Of a stretch of 64,000 nt of DNA, positions 50,155-59,631 are shown in pieces. The notes below the pieces were generated by a model. That model saw only the letters and a program-made list of their open reading frames with translations. It made no database searches and was not told the DNA's origin. Numbering within the stretch: position 1 is the first letter of the stretch; every line of letters begins with the position of its first letter. The DNA is from Chelativorans petroleitrophicus (GTDB taxonomy: Bacteria > Pseudomonadota > Alphaproteobacteria > Rhizobiales > Rhizobiaceae): assembly GCF_025398195.1 (NCBI RefSeq), contig NZ_JAODNV010000004.1:124001-188000 (forward strand), given 5' to 3'. The position numbers were made by a program, and so were the translations under genes.

Positions 50155-51125
50155 GCTTCGGCTCTCCGAAGGATCAGACGGCCTTTACGGCGCTCGGCCT
50201 GCGCGTTGAACCCCACGGCAAGGATGATCGCCCCGCCGGAAATGGCGAGCTGCCAGAAGGGCGAAATGTTGATGACCGGCAGCGCGTTCTTGACGATGCC
50301 GAAGAATAGCGCGCCAAGCACCGTACCGGTGACCGATCCTATGCCGCCCATGATGGAAATGCCGCCGATGACGCATGCGGCGATGATGTCGAGCTCGAAA
50401 CCGCCGGCGATGTCGACATAGGCCACCGCGTAGCGTGACACCCAGAGATAGCCCGAAAGGCCAGCCAGCGCTCCGGCCAGCGTGAAGGCAGCAAAGCGGG
50501 TGCGGCCCACATCGATGCCCGTATAGATGGCTGCGGTGGGGTTCCCGCCTGCCGCATAGAAGGCGCGCCCCAGCGGGGTGCGCGTGATGAAGAGTGCCAT
50601 CACGCCCATCATCACGACGGCGATCCAGGAAAGCAGCGGCAGGCCCAGCAACACCATCCGCGGCAGGGCCTTGAAGGCAGGGCTCATCTGATGCGCGTTC
50701 ACCCATTCGCCGCCCGAGATCACGAAGATGATGCCGCGATAGATGGTGAGCGTGCCAAGCGTGACGACGATCGGCGGGATGTCGAGCTTCCACACGAGCA
50801 GGCCATTGACTGCGCCGAGCGCGGTGCCGATCACGATGCCGAGGGCGACAAGCAGAGGGATGGGTATTTCCGGTATTACAGCGTTGATCATGGCGACCAC
50901 CATGCCGCAAAGGGCGAGATTCGCCGCCATGGAGAGATCGATGCAGCGCGTCAGGATCACCATCATCTGGCCGAGGGCCAGGATGATGAGGATGGAGGTG
51001 TCGTTGAAGACATTCGCCAGATTGGCGGGACTCACGAATCCCGGAAAGCGCAGGGCGATCAGCGCCAGCAGAACGAGAATAGCAGCAAGAAGCAGCGCCT
51101 CGCGGGATTTGAGAAACCTGGTCAT
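50151..51125 (-). CDS. rhaP: L-rhamnose ABC transporter permease RhaP
   Basis: A 324-residue permease of the same family as its neighbour. LALGQMMVILTRCIDLSMAA and the later GGISIMGGIGSVTGTVLGAL are family hallmarks. It pairs with RhaQ to form the membrane channel. It overlaps rhaT by four bases at its start and rhaQ at its end. The substrate is inferred from the adjacent binding protein and rhaD/rhaI. Confidence 0.88.
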   Translation of the reverse strand: MTRFLKSREALLLAAILVLLALIALRFPGFVSPANLANVFNDTSILIILALGQMMVILTRCIDLSMAANLALCGMVVAMINAVIPEIPIPLLVALGIVIGTALGAVNGLLVWKLDIPPIVVTLGTLTIYRGIIFVISGGEWVNAHQMSPAFKALPRMVLLGLPLLSWIAVVMMGVMALFITRTPLGRAFYAAGGNPTAAIYTGIDVGRTRFAAFTLAGALAGLSGYLWVSRYAVAYVDIAGGFELDIIAACVIGGISIMGGIGSVTGTVLGALFFGIVKNALPVINISPFWQLAISGGAIILAVGFNAQAERRKGRLILRRAEA

Positions 51126-52669
51126 GCCGCGCCTCCGATACCTGCCGCGGTGCGCACCAGCTTCTCCGCGTCGGCTTCCTCGCGCGCGAATTCAGCCGCG
51201 ATCCGCCCCTCGCGCATGACGATGATGCGGTCAGACATACCCAGGATTTCCGGAATCTCGGAGGAGACCATGATAATGGAAAGGCCCTGAGCCACCAGCT
51301 CGCTCATGAACTCGTGGACCGCCGCCTTGGAGCCGATGTCGATGCCCTTGGTGGGCTCATCGAGGATGATCACCCGTGGTATGGTGGCAAGCCACTTGGC
51401 AATCACCACCTTCTGCTGGTTGCCGCCGGAAAGCGTGCCCACATCGCGGTCGAGGCTCGCGGCGCGGAGGTCAAGCCGCTCGGCATATTGCCGGGCAAGT
51501 CTGAATTCCTCCGCAAGTCGCAGGAAGCCGTAGCGGGACGTTCGCTTTAAGGCAGGCAGGGTGATGTTCTGGAAGATCGGCAACCCAGCAATCGCGCCCT
51601 GCCGGCCGCGCTCCTCCGGCACATAGACCATGCCATAGCGGATCGCCTGCTCCGGGCTGCGAATGATGGCCACCTTCCCGTCGATTTTGACCGCGCCCTT
51701 TGAAGGCTTGGTAACGCCGAACAATGCCTGCATCAGCTCGCTGCGGCCAGAGCCCACGAGGCCATAGAAGCCAAGGATTTCGCCGCGTCTGAGCTCAAAG
51801 CTGATGTCCTCGAATTCCGTCGGATGGCAATAGCCGGAGACGGTCAGAACCGGTTCCCCGATCTCGACCTTTTTCTTCGGAAAAATCTGGTCCACCGGCC
51901 GGCCGACCATCAGGCGCACCAGGGCGTCATGATCGGTTTCGGATATCAGTCCGGCGCCCACGCTTTCCCCGTCGCGGAAGACGGCATAGCGATCCGCGAT
52001 TCGGAACACCTCGTCGAACTTGTGGCTGATGAAGAGGATGGCCTTGCCGTCGGCTTTCAGCCGCCCGATGAGCGCGAAAAGCTCCTCGATTTCCTTCTGC
52101 GAGAGGGCGGCGGTCGGCTCGTCCATGATGACGATGCCCGCCTCAATGGAAAATGCCCGGGCGATCGCCACCAGATGCTTGCTGGCGATGCCGAGATCGC
52201 GCAGCCGCGCCTGCGGGTCGATGTCGGCGCCGATGCGCTTGAGCACGGCGGCCGCTTCCGCGACCATGCGCTTGCGGTCGATCAGGCCGAAGCGGCCGCG
52301 CGGCGCGTGGCCGAGAAAGATATTCTCCGCCACCGAAAGCTCGTCGAACAGGACGGTTTCCTGATGGATGGCGGTGATGCCCGCTCGGTGCGCGTCATAG
52401 GCGCTGGAGAAGGAAACTTCCTTTCCGCCGAGGAAGATGGTGCCCTCGTCCGGCTGGTAGATTCCGGTCAGTATCTTCACCAGCGTGGACTTGCCTGCGC
52501 CGTTTTCGCCGACAAGCGCGGTCACTTCGCCGGGATAAAGCTCGAGCGAAACCTTCGACAGCGCGCGCACGCCCGGGAAGCTCTTAGACACGCCGGAAAG
52601 CGCCAGCACCGGCTCATGCGCGCGGGCAGGGCTTTTCTCTACCGGTCCATGTCGTGCGTGCTGAAGCAT
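51122..52669 (-). CDS. rhaT: L-rhamnose ABC transporter ATPase RhaT
   Basis: A 515-residue sugar-importer ATPase with two nucleotide-binding domains. The first has Walker A GENGAGKSTLVKIL and Walker B GIVIMDEPTAALS. The second has the degenerate Walker A GLVGSGRSEL but a signature TLSGGNQQKVVIAKWL and VIILDEPTKGID. This two-domain layout is that of RbsA/XylG-type proteins. The name follows the rhizobial rhaSTPQ nomenclature, not the unrelated E. coli RhaT symporter. Confidence 0.9.
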   Translation of the reverse strand: MLQHARHGPVEKSPARAHEPVLALSGVSKSFPGVRALSKVSLELYPGEVTALVGENGAGKSTLVKILTGIYQPDEGTIFLGGKEVSFSSAYDAHRAGITAIHQETVLFDELSVAENIFLGHAPRGRFGLIDRKRMVAEAAAVLKRIGADIDPQARLRDLGIASKHLVAIARAFSIEAGIVIMDEPTAALSQKEIEELFALIGRLKADGKAILFISHKFDEVFRIADRYAVFRDGESVGAGLISETDHDALVRLMVGRPVDQIFPKKKVEIGEPVLTVSGYCHPTEFEDISFELRRGEILGFYGLVGSGRSELMQALFGVTKPSKGAVKIDGKVAIIRSPEQAIRYGMVYVPEERGRQGAIAGLPIFQNITLPALKRTSRYGFLRLAEEFRLARQYAERLDLRAASLDRDVGTLSGGNQQKVVIAKWLATIPRVIILDEPTKGIDIGSKAAVHEFMSELVAQGLSIIMVSSEIPEILGMSDRIIVMREGRIAAEFAREEADAEKLVRTAAGIGGAA

Positions 52670-52854
52670 GGCGCGATTGCTGCGGTTTCCTCTTGGCGGC
52701 GCGACAGACGCGCAGGGCGCGAAACCCTTACCGGCCTTGGCCGCCTCTCGCTTCGGAGCGCCGGGCTGCGATTCCGGCGCCTTTCCCCACCCATCCTGAG
52801 GGAGGAAGAGGTGGCGAGGGGCCGGCTCACAGGTGCCAGCTCCCTCCGATGCCC

Positions 52855-53853
52855 TTAGAAGATGTCCTTGAACTGTTCGATGTTCGAGGCATCGTAAACG
52901 AAGGGCTCGGCCATCGCGCCCTCGTTGTTCTGGTCAAGCGTCACCGTGCCCACGCGGCCCATGCTGATCTGGGCGCCCGGCTCGGCGGTGGCCTGACCGG
53001 TGGCGAGGTTGTAGGCGATCATGGTCGCGGCGTAGCCAAGATCAATCGGATTCCAGATGGCAAAGCTCTTGGAGGCGCCGGATTCCACATGTGCCGCCAT
53101 CTCCGAAGGAAGCCCGAGCCCGGTGACGTTGATCTCGCCGATTTTGCCTGCGTCGGTGACGGCCTGGGCCGCTGCCACGATGCCGACCGAGGTGGGCGCG
53201 ATGATCGCCTTCAGGTTCGGATAGCTTTGGATCAGGCCCTGCGCCTCACGGTAGGACTTGTCGGCCAGATCGTCGCCATAGACCGTGGTGACGAGGTTCA
53301 CGCCCGGATATTCCGGCAGAACCTTCTTCATCTCCGCGATCCAATTGTTCTGGTTGGTGTGCGTCGCCGAGGCGGACAGGATGGCGACCTCGCCGCCGCC
53401 CTCGGGCAGGTGCTCGGCGGCCATCTTCACGCACATTTCCCCGATCAACTGATTAGACGAGGGGTTGAGGTGCATCTGCCGCCCCTCTGGGGCAACGCCG
53501 GAGTCCCAGGAGATCACGGTGATGCCGCGGTCCATCGCCCGCTTCAACGTCGGCACGAGCGCGTCCGTGTCATTGGCGGAAACCGCTATGGCGTCAACAT
53601 TCTGGGCGATGAGCGAGTTGATGACTTCGATCTGCCCTTCCGCCGTGGTATCGGTGGGTCCGGTGTAGATTACCTCCACATTGCCCAGTTCCTTGGCGGC
53701 TTCCTGTGCGCCCTCATTTGCGGCCTCGAAGAAGCCGATGCCCAGCGCCTTTGCCACCAGGGCGATACGCACTGTCTCCTGCGCATGCGCGCTGCCGACC
53801 ATAAGAGCCGCCGTCGCGGCGGCGGTCACCAGAAGTTTCCTTACAATGCTCAT
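52855..53853 (-). CDS. rhaS: L-rhamnose-binding periplasmic protein RhaS
   Basis: A 332-residue periplasmic sugar-binding protein of the ribose-binding type. The signal peptide covers about 1-24 (cut near SAHA-QETV). Then come IALVAKALGIGFFEAANEGA, IAVSANDTDALVPTLK and SWDSGVAPEGRQ, as in rhizobial RhaS. A 185-base space with hairpin potential separates it from rhaT, as often seen where the binding protein is made in excess. The name follows rhizobial usage; it is not the E. coli regulator RhaS. Confidence 0.9.
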   Translation of the reverse strand: MSIVRKLLVTAAATAALMVGSAHAQETVRIALVAKALGIGFFEAANEGAQEAAKELGNVEVIYTGPTDTTAEGQIEVINSLIAQNVDAIAVSANDTDALVPTLKRAMDRGITVISWDSGVAPEGRQMHLNPSSNQLIGEMCVKMAAEHLPEGGGEVAILSASATHTNQNNWIAEMKKVLPEYPGVNLVTTVYGDDLADKSYREAQGLIQSYPNLKAIIAPTSVGIVAAAQAVTDAGKIGEINVTGLGLPSEMAAHVESGASKSFAIWNPIDLGYAATMIAYNLATGQATAEPGAQISMGRVGTVTLDQNNEGAMAEPFVYDASNIEQFKDIF

Positions 53854-53895
53854 TGTTTCCTCCCTTGAGCGCTTGAAAGGCTGTCCGCTCGCTCC

Positions 53896-54705
53896 TCATG
53901 CGGGCAGCGACGATTCCTCCTGTCTTGGCGATCCGCTGCGGGCAATGATCAGACGCACGCCCGCATTCTTGAGCATTTTGGCTTCGCGGTCTTCTATGCC
54001 CTCATCCGTGATGACCGTGGAAATGCGTGAAAGGCCGCACAGGATGAGGCTAGAACGCTGTCGGAATTTCGAGGAATCCGCCAGCACGACTAGCTCCTCG
54101 GCCTGGTCGATGAGTTTCTGTTCCGCCTGAATCAGCAGCGGATCGCTTTCCATCAGCCCTAGCGGCCCCAGGCCCTGCGCCCCCATGAACATGCGCCGCG
54201 CATAGAAGTTGCGCGTAACGTCGTTGTCGAAGGGCGACAGCACGATGTTCTGCTCACGATAGATCGTGCCGCCGGGCAGCACCACCGTATTCTTGGAATG
54301 CTTGATGAGGTGCTCGGCGATCACGAAGGAATTGGTGAGAATCGGCATGCGCCGGTTCGTGAGGAAATGCACCATCTGGAAGGTGGTCGTCCCGCCATTG
54401 ATGATGATCGGCTCGCCATCCTCGCACAGCTCCACCGCCTCGCGGGCGATCGCCCGCTTCTCCGCTGCATGCAGGGCCTCGTTCACGCGGAACGGACGAC
54501 CGGCTAGTCCCACGATCTGCGGCGGGTTGAGCGCCTCCGCCCCGCCGCGTACGCGACGGAGCCGCTTCTGCACATGAAGGGCCGCGATGTCGCGCCTGAT
54601 CGTCGCCTCGGAAGACGAGGTCATCTCGACCAGCTCCTGCACCGTCACAACAGGCTTTTCCTGAACGGCGGACAGGATGATCCGGTGGCGTTCCTTCTCG
54701 TGCAT
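53896..54705 (-). CDS. rhaR: DeoR-family rhamnose repressor RhaR
   Basis: A 269-residue DeoR-type regulator. The N-terminal helix-turn-helix is VTVQELVEMTSSSEATIRRD, followed by the sugar-phosphate isomerase-like effector domain with NGGTTTFQMVHFL and the C-terminal VVLADSSKF. The ATG at 54705 has GGGAGG upstream. It heads the minus-strand rhaRSTPQ order. The divergent intergenic region carries 10-bp phased GATTG repeats that are its likely binding sites. A sugar phosphate is the probable inducer. Confidence 0.9.
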   Translation of the reverse strand: MHEKERHRIILSAVQEKPVVTVQELVEMTSSSEATIRRDIAALHVQKRLRRVRGGAEALNPPQIVGLAGRPFRVNEALHAAEKRAIAREAVELCEDGEPIIINGGTTTFQMVHFLTNRRMPILTNSFVIAEHLIKHSKNTVVLPGGTIYREQNIVLSPFDNDVTRNFYARRMFMGAQGLGPLGLMESDPLLIQAEQKLIDQAEELVVLADSSKFRQRSSLILCGLSRISTVITDEGIEDREAKMLKNAGVRLIIARSGSPRQEESSLPA

Positions 54706-54746
54706 GATTCCTCCCAAACGCAATCATCAAGGCATTCAAAACGCGC

Positions 54747-54823
54747 ATTGTCAATCAAATTCAATCACAATCTTCCCATGTCCGCTGCAGCATGATTGTT
54801 ATTGATCGTTTATGATTGACATT
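54747..54823. promoter_or_regulatory. Divergent phased operator/promoters, rhaR-rhaD
   Basis: On the plus strand three 10-bp units follow each other without a gap: GATTGTTATT (54794-54803), GATCGTTTAT (54804-54813) and GATTGACATT (54814-54823). On the minus strand GATTGAATTT (54766-54757) is followed by GATTGACAAT (54756-54747), with an extra GATTGT just before. Each array ends with TTGACA pointing at its gene, so the last repeat doubles as a -35 box. Repressor occupancy would block both promoters. Confidence 0.7.
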
Positions 54824-54888
54824 AGCGCGAGCCAGGTGTGAATTGAGACATATGCGCCTCTCTTCCAGGCGCTACGGGAGGATTCCTA

Positions 54889-56991
54889 ATGCTGGACAAA
54901 CGCCCCGCCGCGCGGCTCGCCAATCTGTGGGACGAGGCGAAGGTCGCCACGATGAGCGAGCCGGAGCAGTTGCTCTACCGGTCGAACCTGCTCGGCTCCG
55001 ACAAGCGCATCACCAATTACGGCGGAGGCAACACCTCGGCGAAGATAACGGAAAAGGATCCGCTCACGGGCGAGCCCGTGGAGGTGCTGTGGGTGAAGGG
55101 CTCGGGCGGCGATCTCGGCTCCATCAGGCTCGCCGGCTTTGCCACGCTCTACATGGAGAAGCTCAAGGGCCTGAAGCGTCTCTACCGCGGCGTGGAGCAC
55201 GAGGACGAGATGGTGGGGTATCTGCCTCACTGCACCTTCAACCTCAATCCGAGAGCGGCTTCCATTGATACGCCGCTGCATGCCTTCGTGCCGAGGAAGC
55301 ATGTGGACCACATGCATCCCGATGCCGTTATCGCCATCGCGACGGCGGAGAACAGCCGCGAGCTGACGGCGGAGATCTATGGCGGCGAAATCGGCTGGCT
55401 GCCGTGGAAGAGGCCGGGCTTCGAACTTGGCCTGTGGCTGGAGCGGTTCTGTCGCGAGAGCCCCGAGGCCAAGGGTGTTGTGCTGGCGGGCCACGGGCTC
55501 TTCACCTGGGGCGAGACCGCGCGGGAATGCTACGAGACTACCATCGCCACAATCAACCGTGCCATCGAATGGCTGGAGGCAAAGACGGCGGGCAAGCCGG
55601 CGTTCGGCGGGCCCGTCCGGCCCGTGCTGCCCGCCGGGGAGCGGCAGGCCGTTGCTGAGCGGCTGATGCCCGCGATCCGCGGCATGATTTCCGGAGCGGA
55701 ATGGAAGGTTGGCCATTTCGACGATTCCGACGCGGTGCTGGAGTTTGTCGGCTCCCGCGACATGGAGCGGCTAGCTGCGCTGGGGACGAGCTGCCCTGAC
55801 CATTTCCTGCGCACCAAGAGGACGCCCCTGGTCGTGCCCTTCGATCCGGCTCGCCCCGATGTGGAGCAGACTGTCGCAAGCCTTGCTGGGGCGCTGGAGG
55901 AATACCGCAAGGGCCACGCGGCCTATTACGAGCGCTGCAGGCGGCCTGACAGTCCGCCTATGCGCGACCCCAATGCCGTGGTCTATCTCGTGCCCGGCGT
56001 CGGCATGATCACTTTCGCCAAGGACAAGGCAACGGCGCGGGTTTCGGCGGAGTTCTACGTGAACGCCATCAATGTCATGCGCGGCGCCTCTGGCGTTTCG
56101 TCCTATGTCGGCCTCGAGGAGCAGGAGGCCTTCGACATCGAATACTGGGTGCTGGAGGAGGCCAAGCTTCAGCGCCTGCCCAAGCCAAAGTCTCTAGCGG
56201 GGAAGGTGGCGCTGATCACCGGCGGGGCAGGGGGCATCGGCCGGGCCACCGCCGAGCGGCTGCTTAGGGAGGGGGCTTGCGTGGTTCTGGCGGACATCGA
56301 CGAGCATGCGCTTGCCGCGACCGACGAAGAGTTCGCGAGTCGCTACACCTGCGACCAGGTCCGCTCCGTCCGGCTGGACGTGACGAAGGAGGAGGATGTT
56401 GCCCGGGCCTTCGCCCATGCAACGCGCGAATATGGCGGGCTGGACATTCTCGTTTCCAACGCGGGCATCTCGTCAGCCGCGCCGGTAGACGAGACGGAAC
56501 TTTCGCTGTGGAACCGGAATATGGAGATTCTCTCGACCGGCTACTTCCTGGTCGCGCGGGAGGCTTTCCGGCTGATGAAGAAGCAGAATACGGGCGGAGC
56601 CATCGTCTTCATCGCCTCGAAGAACGGCCTCGCCGCCTCACCCAAAGCTTCCGCCTACTGCACCGCCAAGGCGGCAGAAATTCATCTTGCGCGGTGCCTT
56701 GCGCTGGAGGGGGCGGAGTTCGGCATCCGCGTCAACACAGTGAACCCCGACGCGGTGCTGCGCGGCTCCAAGATCTGGTCGAGCGAGTGGCGCCAGCAGC
56801 GCGCGGCGGCCTACAACATGAGCCCGGACGAGTTGGAAGAACATTACCGCAAGCGCTCGCTCCTGAAGCTCAGCGTGTTCCCGGAGGATGTGGCCGAGGC
56901 CGTCTATTTCTTTGTTTCCGACGCGTCGGCCAAGTCGACGGGCAATATCCTGAACGTCGATGCGGGCAACGCGCAGGCATTCACGCGCTAG
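54889..56991 (+). CDS. rhaD: Bifunctional rhamnulose-1-P aldolase/lactaldehyde dehydrogenase
   Basis: A 700-residue fusion. Residues about 1-430 are a class II aldolase/adducin-type domain; the zinc histidines fit HAFVPRKHVDHMHPDAV and GHGLFTWG. Residues about 435-700 are a short-chain dehydrogenase with cofactor loop GKVALITGGAGGIGRA, NAGISSAAP and the active-site YCTAK. It would split rhamnulose 1-phosphate to DHAP and L-lactaldehyde and oxidise the latter. This is the rhizobial RhaD architecture. ATG at 54889 with GGGAGGA upstream; rhaI follows 53 bases later. Confidence 0.93.
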   Translation: MLDKRPAARLANLWDEAKVATMSEPEQLLYRSNLLGSDKRITNYGGGNTSAKITEKDPLTGEPVEVLWVKGSGGDLGSIRLAGFATLYMEKLKGLKRLYRGVEHEDEMVGYLPHCTFNLNPRAASIDTPLHAFVPRKHVDHMHPDAVIAIATAENSRELTAEIYGGEIGWLPWKRPGFELGLWLERFCRESPEAKGVVLAGHGLFTWGETARECYETTIATINRAIEWLEAKTAGKPAFGGPVRPVLPAGERQAVAERLMPAIRGMISGAEWKVGHFDDSDAVLEFVGSRDMERLAALGTSCPDHFLRTKRTPLVVPFDPARPDVEQTVASLAGALEEYRKGHAAYYERCRRPDSPPMRDPNAVVYLVPGVGMITFAKDKATARVSAEFYVNAINVMRGASGVSSYVGLEEQEAFDIEYWVLEEAKLQRLPKPKSLAGKVALITGGAGGIGRATAERLLREGACVVLADIDEHALAATDEEFASRYTCDQVRSVRLDVTKEEDVARAFAHATREYGGLDILVSNAGISSAAPVDETELSLWNRNMEILSTGYFLVAREAFRLMKKQNTGGAIVFIASKNGLAASPKASAYCTAKAAEIHLARCLALEGAEFGIRVNTVNPDAVLRGSKIWSSEWRQQRAAAYNMSPDELEEHYRKRSLLKLSVFPEDVAEAVYFFVSDASAKSTGNILNVDAGNAQAFTR

Positions 56992-57044
56992 ACCGGTTCA
57001 GTGTTAAGGAGCGGCACAGGGAGCACATTTCTGAGGAGGAGGAA

Positions 57045-58337
57045 ATGAGCGAAGCTGGAATCGACGCCGGCCTGATCGAAAAGCACAATGAGAGCCGCAT
57101 GGAGGCGCTGCGCCGCGACTATGAGGCGCTCGGCGAGCAGCTCGACCGGCGCGGCATCGCCATCGACGCCATCAAGGAAAAGGTGGCTGCCTTCGGCGTT
57201 GCCATCCCCTCTTGGGGCGTGGGTACAGGAGGCACGCGGTTCGCGCGCTTTCCTGGGCCAGGGGAGCCGCGCGACATCTTCGATAAGCTTGCCGACTGCG
57301 CCGTCATCCAGAGTCTCACCCGCGCCACGCCCACCGTCTCGCTCCACATCCCTTGGGACAAGGCTGACCCTGCCCTGCTGCGCGAGGCGGCCCAGCGCCT
57401 GGGGCTCGGCTTCGACGCCATGAACTCCAACACGTTCCAGGACCATCCGGGTGACCGCTATTCCTACAAGTTCGGCTCGCTCTCGCACACGGATGCGGCC
57501 ACGCGCCGGCAGGCGATCGAGCACAACATCGAGTGTATCGAGATCGGCAAGGCCATCGGCTCCAGGGCGCTCACGGTGTGGATCGGCGATGGCTCAAACT
57601 TCCCCGGCCAGAGCAATTTCACCAAAGCCTTCGAGCGCTATCTAGACTCCATGCGCGCCATCTACGCCGCGCTGCCGGATGACTGGCGCATCTTCACCGA
57701 GCACAAGCTCTACGAGCCGGCCTTCTATTCCACCGTCGTGCAGGACTGGGGAACCAACTACATCATCGCCCAGGAGCTTGGTCCCAAGGCCTTCTGCCTG
57801 GTCGACCTCGGCCATCACGCACCCACCGTGAACATAGAGATGATCGTGGCGCGGCTCATCCAGTACGGCAAGCTCGGCGGCTTTCACTTCAACGATTCGA
57901 AATACGGAGACGACGATCTCGACAGCGGGTCGATCGACCCCTACCGGCTTTTCCTCGTCTTCAACGAGCTGGTGGATGCCGAAAAGCGAGGCGCGGCGGG
58001 CTTCAATCCGGCCCATATGCTCGATCAAAGCCACAATGTCACGGACCCGATCGAAAGCCTGATGGTCTCGGCCACGGAGGTGGCGCGGGCCTACGCGCAA
58101 GCGCTGCTGGTGGACCGCAACGCGCTGGAGGCCTACCAGGAGTCGAACGACGCCCTCATGGCCACGCTCACGCTGAAGGCCGCCTTCCGCACCGACGTGG
58201 AGCCGATTCTCGCCATGGCGCGCGTGGAGAAGGGCGGTGCGGCCGATCCGGTGGCGGCCTTCCGTGAAAGCGGCTACCGGCGCAAGGTGGCGGAGGAGCG
58301 ACCCGCGGTTGCGGGTGGCGGCGGCGGGATCGTCTGA
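57045..58337 (+). CDS. rhaI: L-rhamnose isomerase
   Basis: A 430-residue TIM-barrel isomerase of the Pseudomonas/rhizobial type, converting L-rhamnose to L-rhamnulose. Metal-site candidates are in IFTEHKLYEPAF, LVDLGHHAPTVN and GGFHFNDSKYGDDDLDSG. GGTRFARFPGPGEPR near the N-terminus is typical. GAGGAGGA lies just before the ATG at 57045; the upstream frame to 56277 runs antisense-like through rhaD in another frame and is rejected. It ends 13 bases before the convergent dctM stop. Confidence 0.93.
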   Translation: MSEAGIDAGLIEKHNESRMEALRRDYEALGEQLDRRGIAIDAIKEKVAAFGVAIPSWGVGTGGTRFARFPGPGEPRDIFDKLADCAVIQSLTRATPTVSLHIPWDKADPALLREAAQRLGLGFDAMNSNTFQDHPGDRYSYKFGSLSHTDAATRRQAIEHNIECIEIGKAIGSRALTVWIGDGSNFPGQSNFTKAFERYLDSMRAIYAALPDDWRIFTEHKLYEPAFYSTVVQDWGTNYIIAQELGPKAFCLVDLGHHAPTVNIEMIVARLIQYGKLGGFHFNDSKYGDDDLDSGSIDPYRLFLVFNELVDAEKRGAAGFNPAHMLDQSHNVTDPIESLMVSATEVARAYAQALLVDRNALEAYQESNDALMATLTLKAAFRTDVEPILAMARVEKGGAADPVAAFRESGYRRKVAEERPAVAGGGGGIV

Positions 58338-58350
58338 GGCGCGTCTCAGA

Positions 58351-59631
58351 TCACCCGAAGATCAGGTTCGGCAGGAAGAGCACCGCCTCCGGCACGAAGA
58401 CCAGGAACAGCGTGATCACGGCCACAGCCGCAAAGAGCGGTATCGACTCGCGCGTATAGGCGCCGATCGGGCATTTCAGGATCGAGCAGACCGCATACAT
58501 CGCCGCGCCCACGGGCGGGGTGAAGTTGCCAATCGTGGCGGCGACGAGGAAGATCATGCCAAAATGGACGGGATCGCCGCCAAGCTGGCGGATCAGCGGC
58601 AGGAAGATCGGCGTCAGCATGATGATCAGCACGGTGGCGTCGATGAAGAAACCGGCCGCGAGAGTGAAAAGCGCAATGAGCACCATCACGCCTTCGAGGT
58701 CCTGCGTAATGCCCAGGATCAGTCCGGAGACCACCTCCGGCACTCTCTCAAGCACGATGCCGTAGCTGAAGATCGCCGAGAGCGCGATGAGGAACATCAC
58801 AGAGCCGACATCGCTGAGGCTGCCTTCGAGCGCCTCCAGGAAGGCGCGTGTCTTCATCTTTCGGTAGATGAGCACGCCGATGAAGATCGCGTAGACAACG
58901 GCGAAGGCACCGATCTCGGAAGGCGTGAAGACGCCCGTGCGCAGGCCGAGAAGAAGGAAGACGGGAAAAAGAATGGCCCAAATGCCGCCCGTGAAGGCAT
59001 GAGCGGTCTCGCGTAACGTCGGCCGCTTTTCGCGCTCCGGCTTGTAGCCGCGCCGCTTCGCCGTCAGCCACACGGTAGCCGACAGACCGATCCAAAGCAG
59101 GATGGCGGGCACGAAACCGGCGGCGAACAGACGGCCGATCGAGACCTGCCCGATCGTGCCGTAGAGAATCATGCCAATTCCAGGTGGTATGGTGGGTGTC
59201 AGCACGGCACCGAAGGAAAGCACCGCGGAGGCAAACCCGAGCGTGAAACCGCGCTTCACCATTTCCTGTCCTAGCATCCGTGCCTGCATGGCCGCGTCCG
59301 CGATCGCCGAGCCTGAGACGCCGCCCATCAGTGCCGAAAGCGCGAGGGAGACCTGCGCTAGGCCGCCCGTCATCCGGCCGGTGAGAACCGAGGCTAGCTC
59401 TAGAAGCCGCTCGGTGATGCCGGAGCGGTTCATGAAATTGCCAGCCATGATGAAGAGCGGAACGGCAAGCAGGGCGAAATTCTGCGTCTGGGAAACCGTG
59501 ACCTGCACGGGAATCGTAAAGGGCAGTTCCGGATGCTGGAGGAAGAACAGTGCGCCCGAAATCCCGATGGCGAAGGCCACCGGCATGCCCATCAACAAGA
59601 GAATGAGGAAGGCAATGGCCACGATCAGCAT
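58351..59631 (-). CDS. dctM: TRAP transporter large membrane subunit (DctM)
   Basis: A 426-residue TRAP large permease with about 12 membrane segments. GVSGSAIADAAMQARML and FGAVLTPTIPPGIGMILYG are the family motifs, with LIIMLTPIFLPLIRQLGGDPVHFG later. It is the sodium-coupled transport subunit. Its start overlaps the dctQ stop by seven bases. It is the last gene of the minus-strand SDR-Ldh-dctP-dctQ-dctM operon and converges on rhaI. Confidence 0.95.
   Translation of the reverse strand: MLIVAIAFLILLLMGMPVAFAIGISGALFFLQHPELPFTIPVQVTVSQTQNFALLAVPLFIMAGNFMNRSGITERLLELASVLTGRMTGGLAQVSLALSALMGGVSGSAIADAAMQARMLGQEMVKRGFTLGFASAVLSFGAVLTPTIPPGIGMILYGTIGQVSIGRLFAAGFVPAILLWIGLSATVWLTAKRRGYKPEREKRPTLRETAHAFTGGIWAILFPVFLLLGLRTGVFTPSEIGAFAVVYAIFIGVLIYRKMKTRAFLEALEGSLSDVGSVMFLIALSAIFSYGIVLERVPEVVSGLILGITQDLEGVMVLIALFTLAAGFFIDATVLIIMLTPIFLPLIRQLGGDPVHFGMIFLVAATIGNFTPPVGAAMYAVCSILKCPIGAYTRESIPLFAAVAVITLFLVFVPEAVLFLPNLIFG

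Noticed and set aside
56277-57044. N-terminal extension of rhaI into rhaD
   Set aside because: It lies in another frame over rhaD; the ATG at 57045 follows GAGGAGGA.
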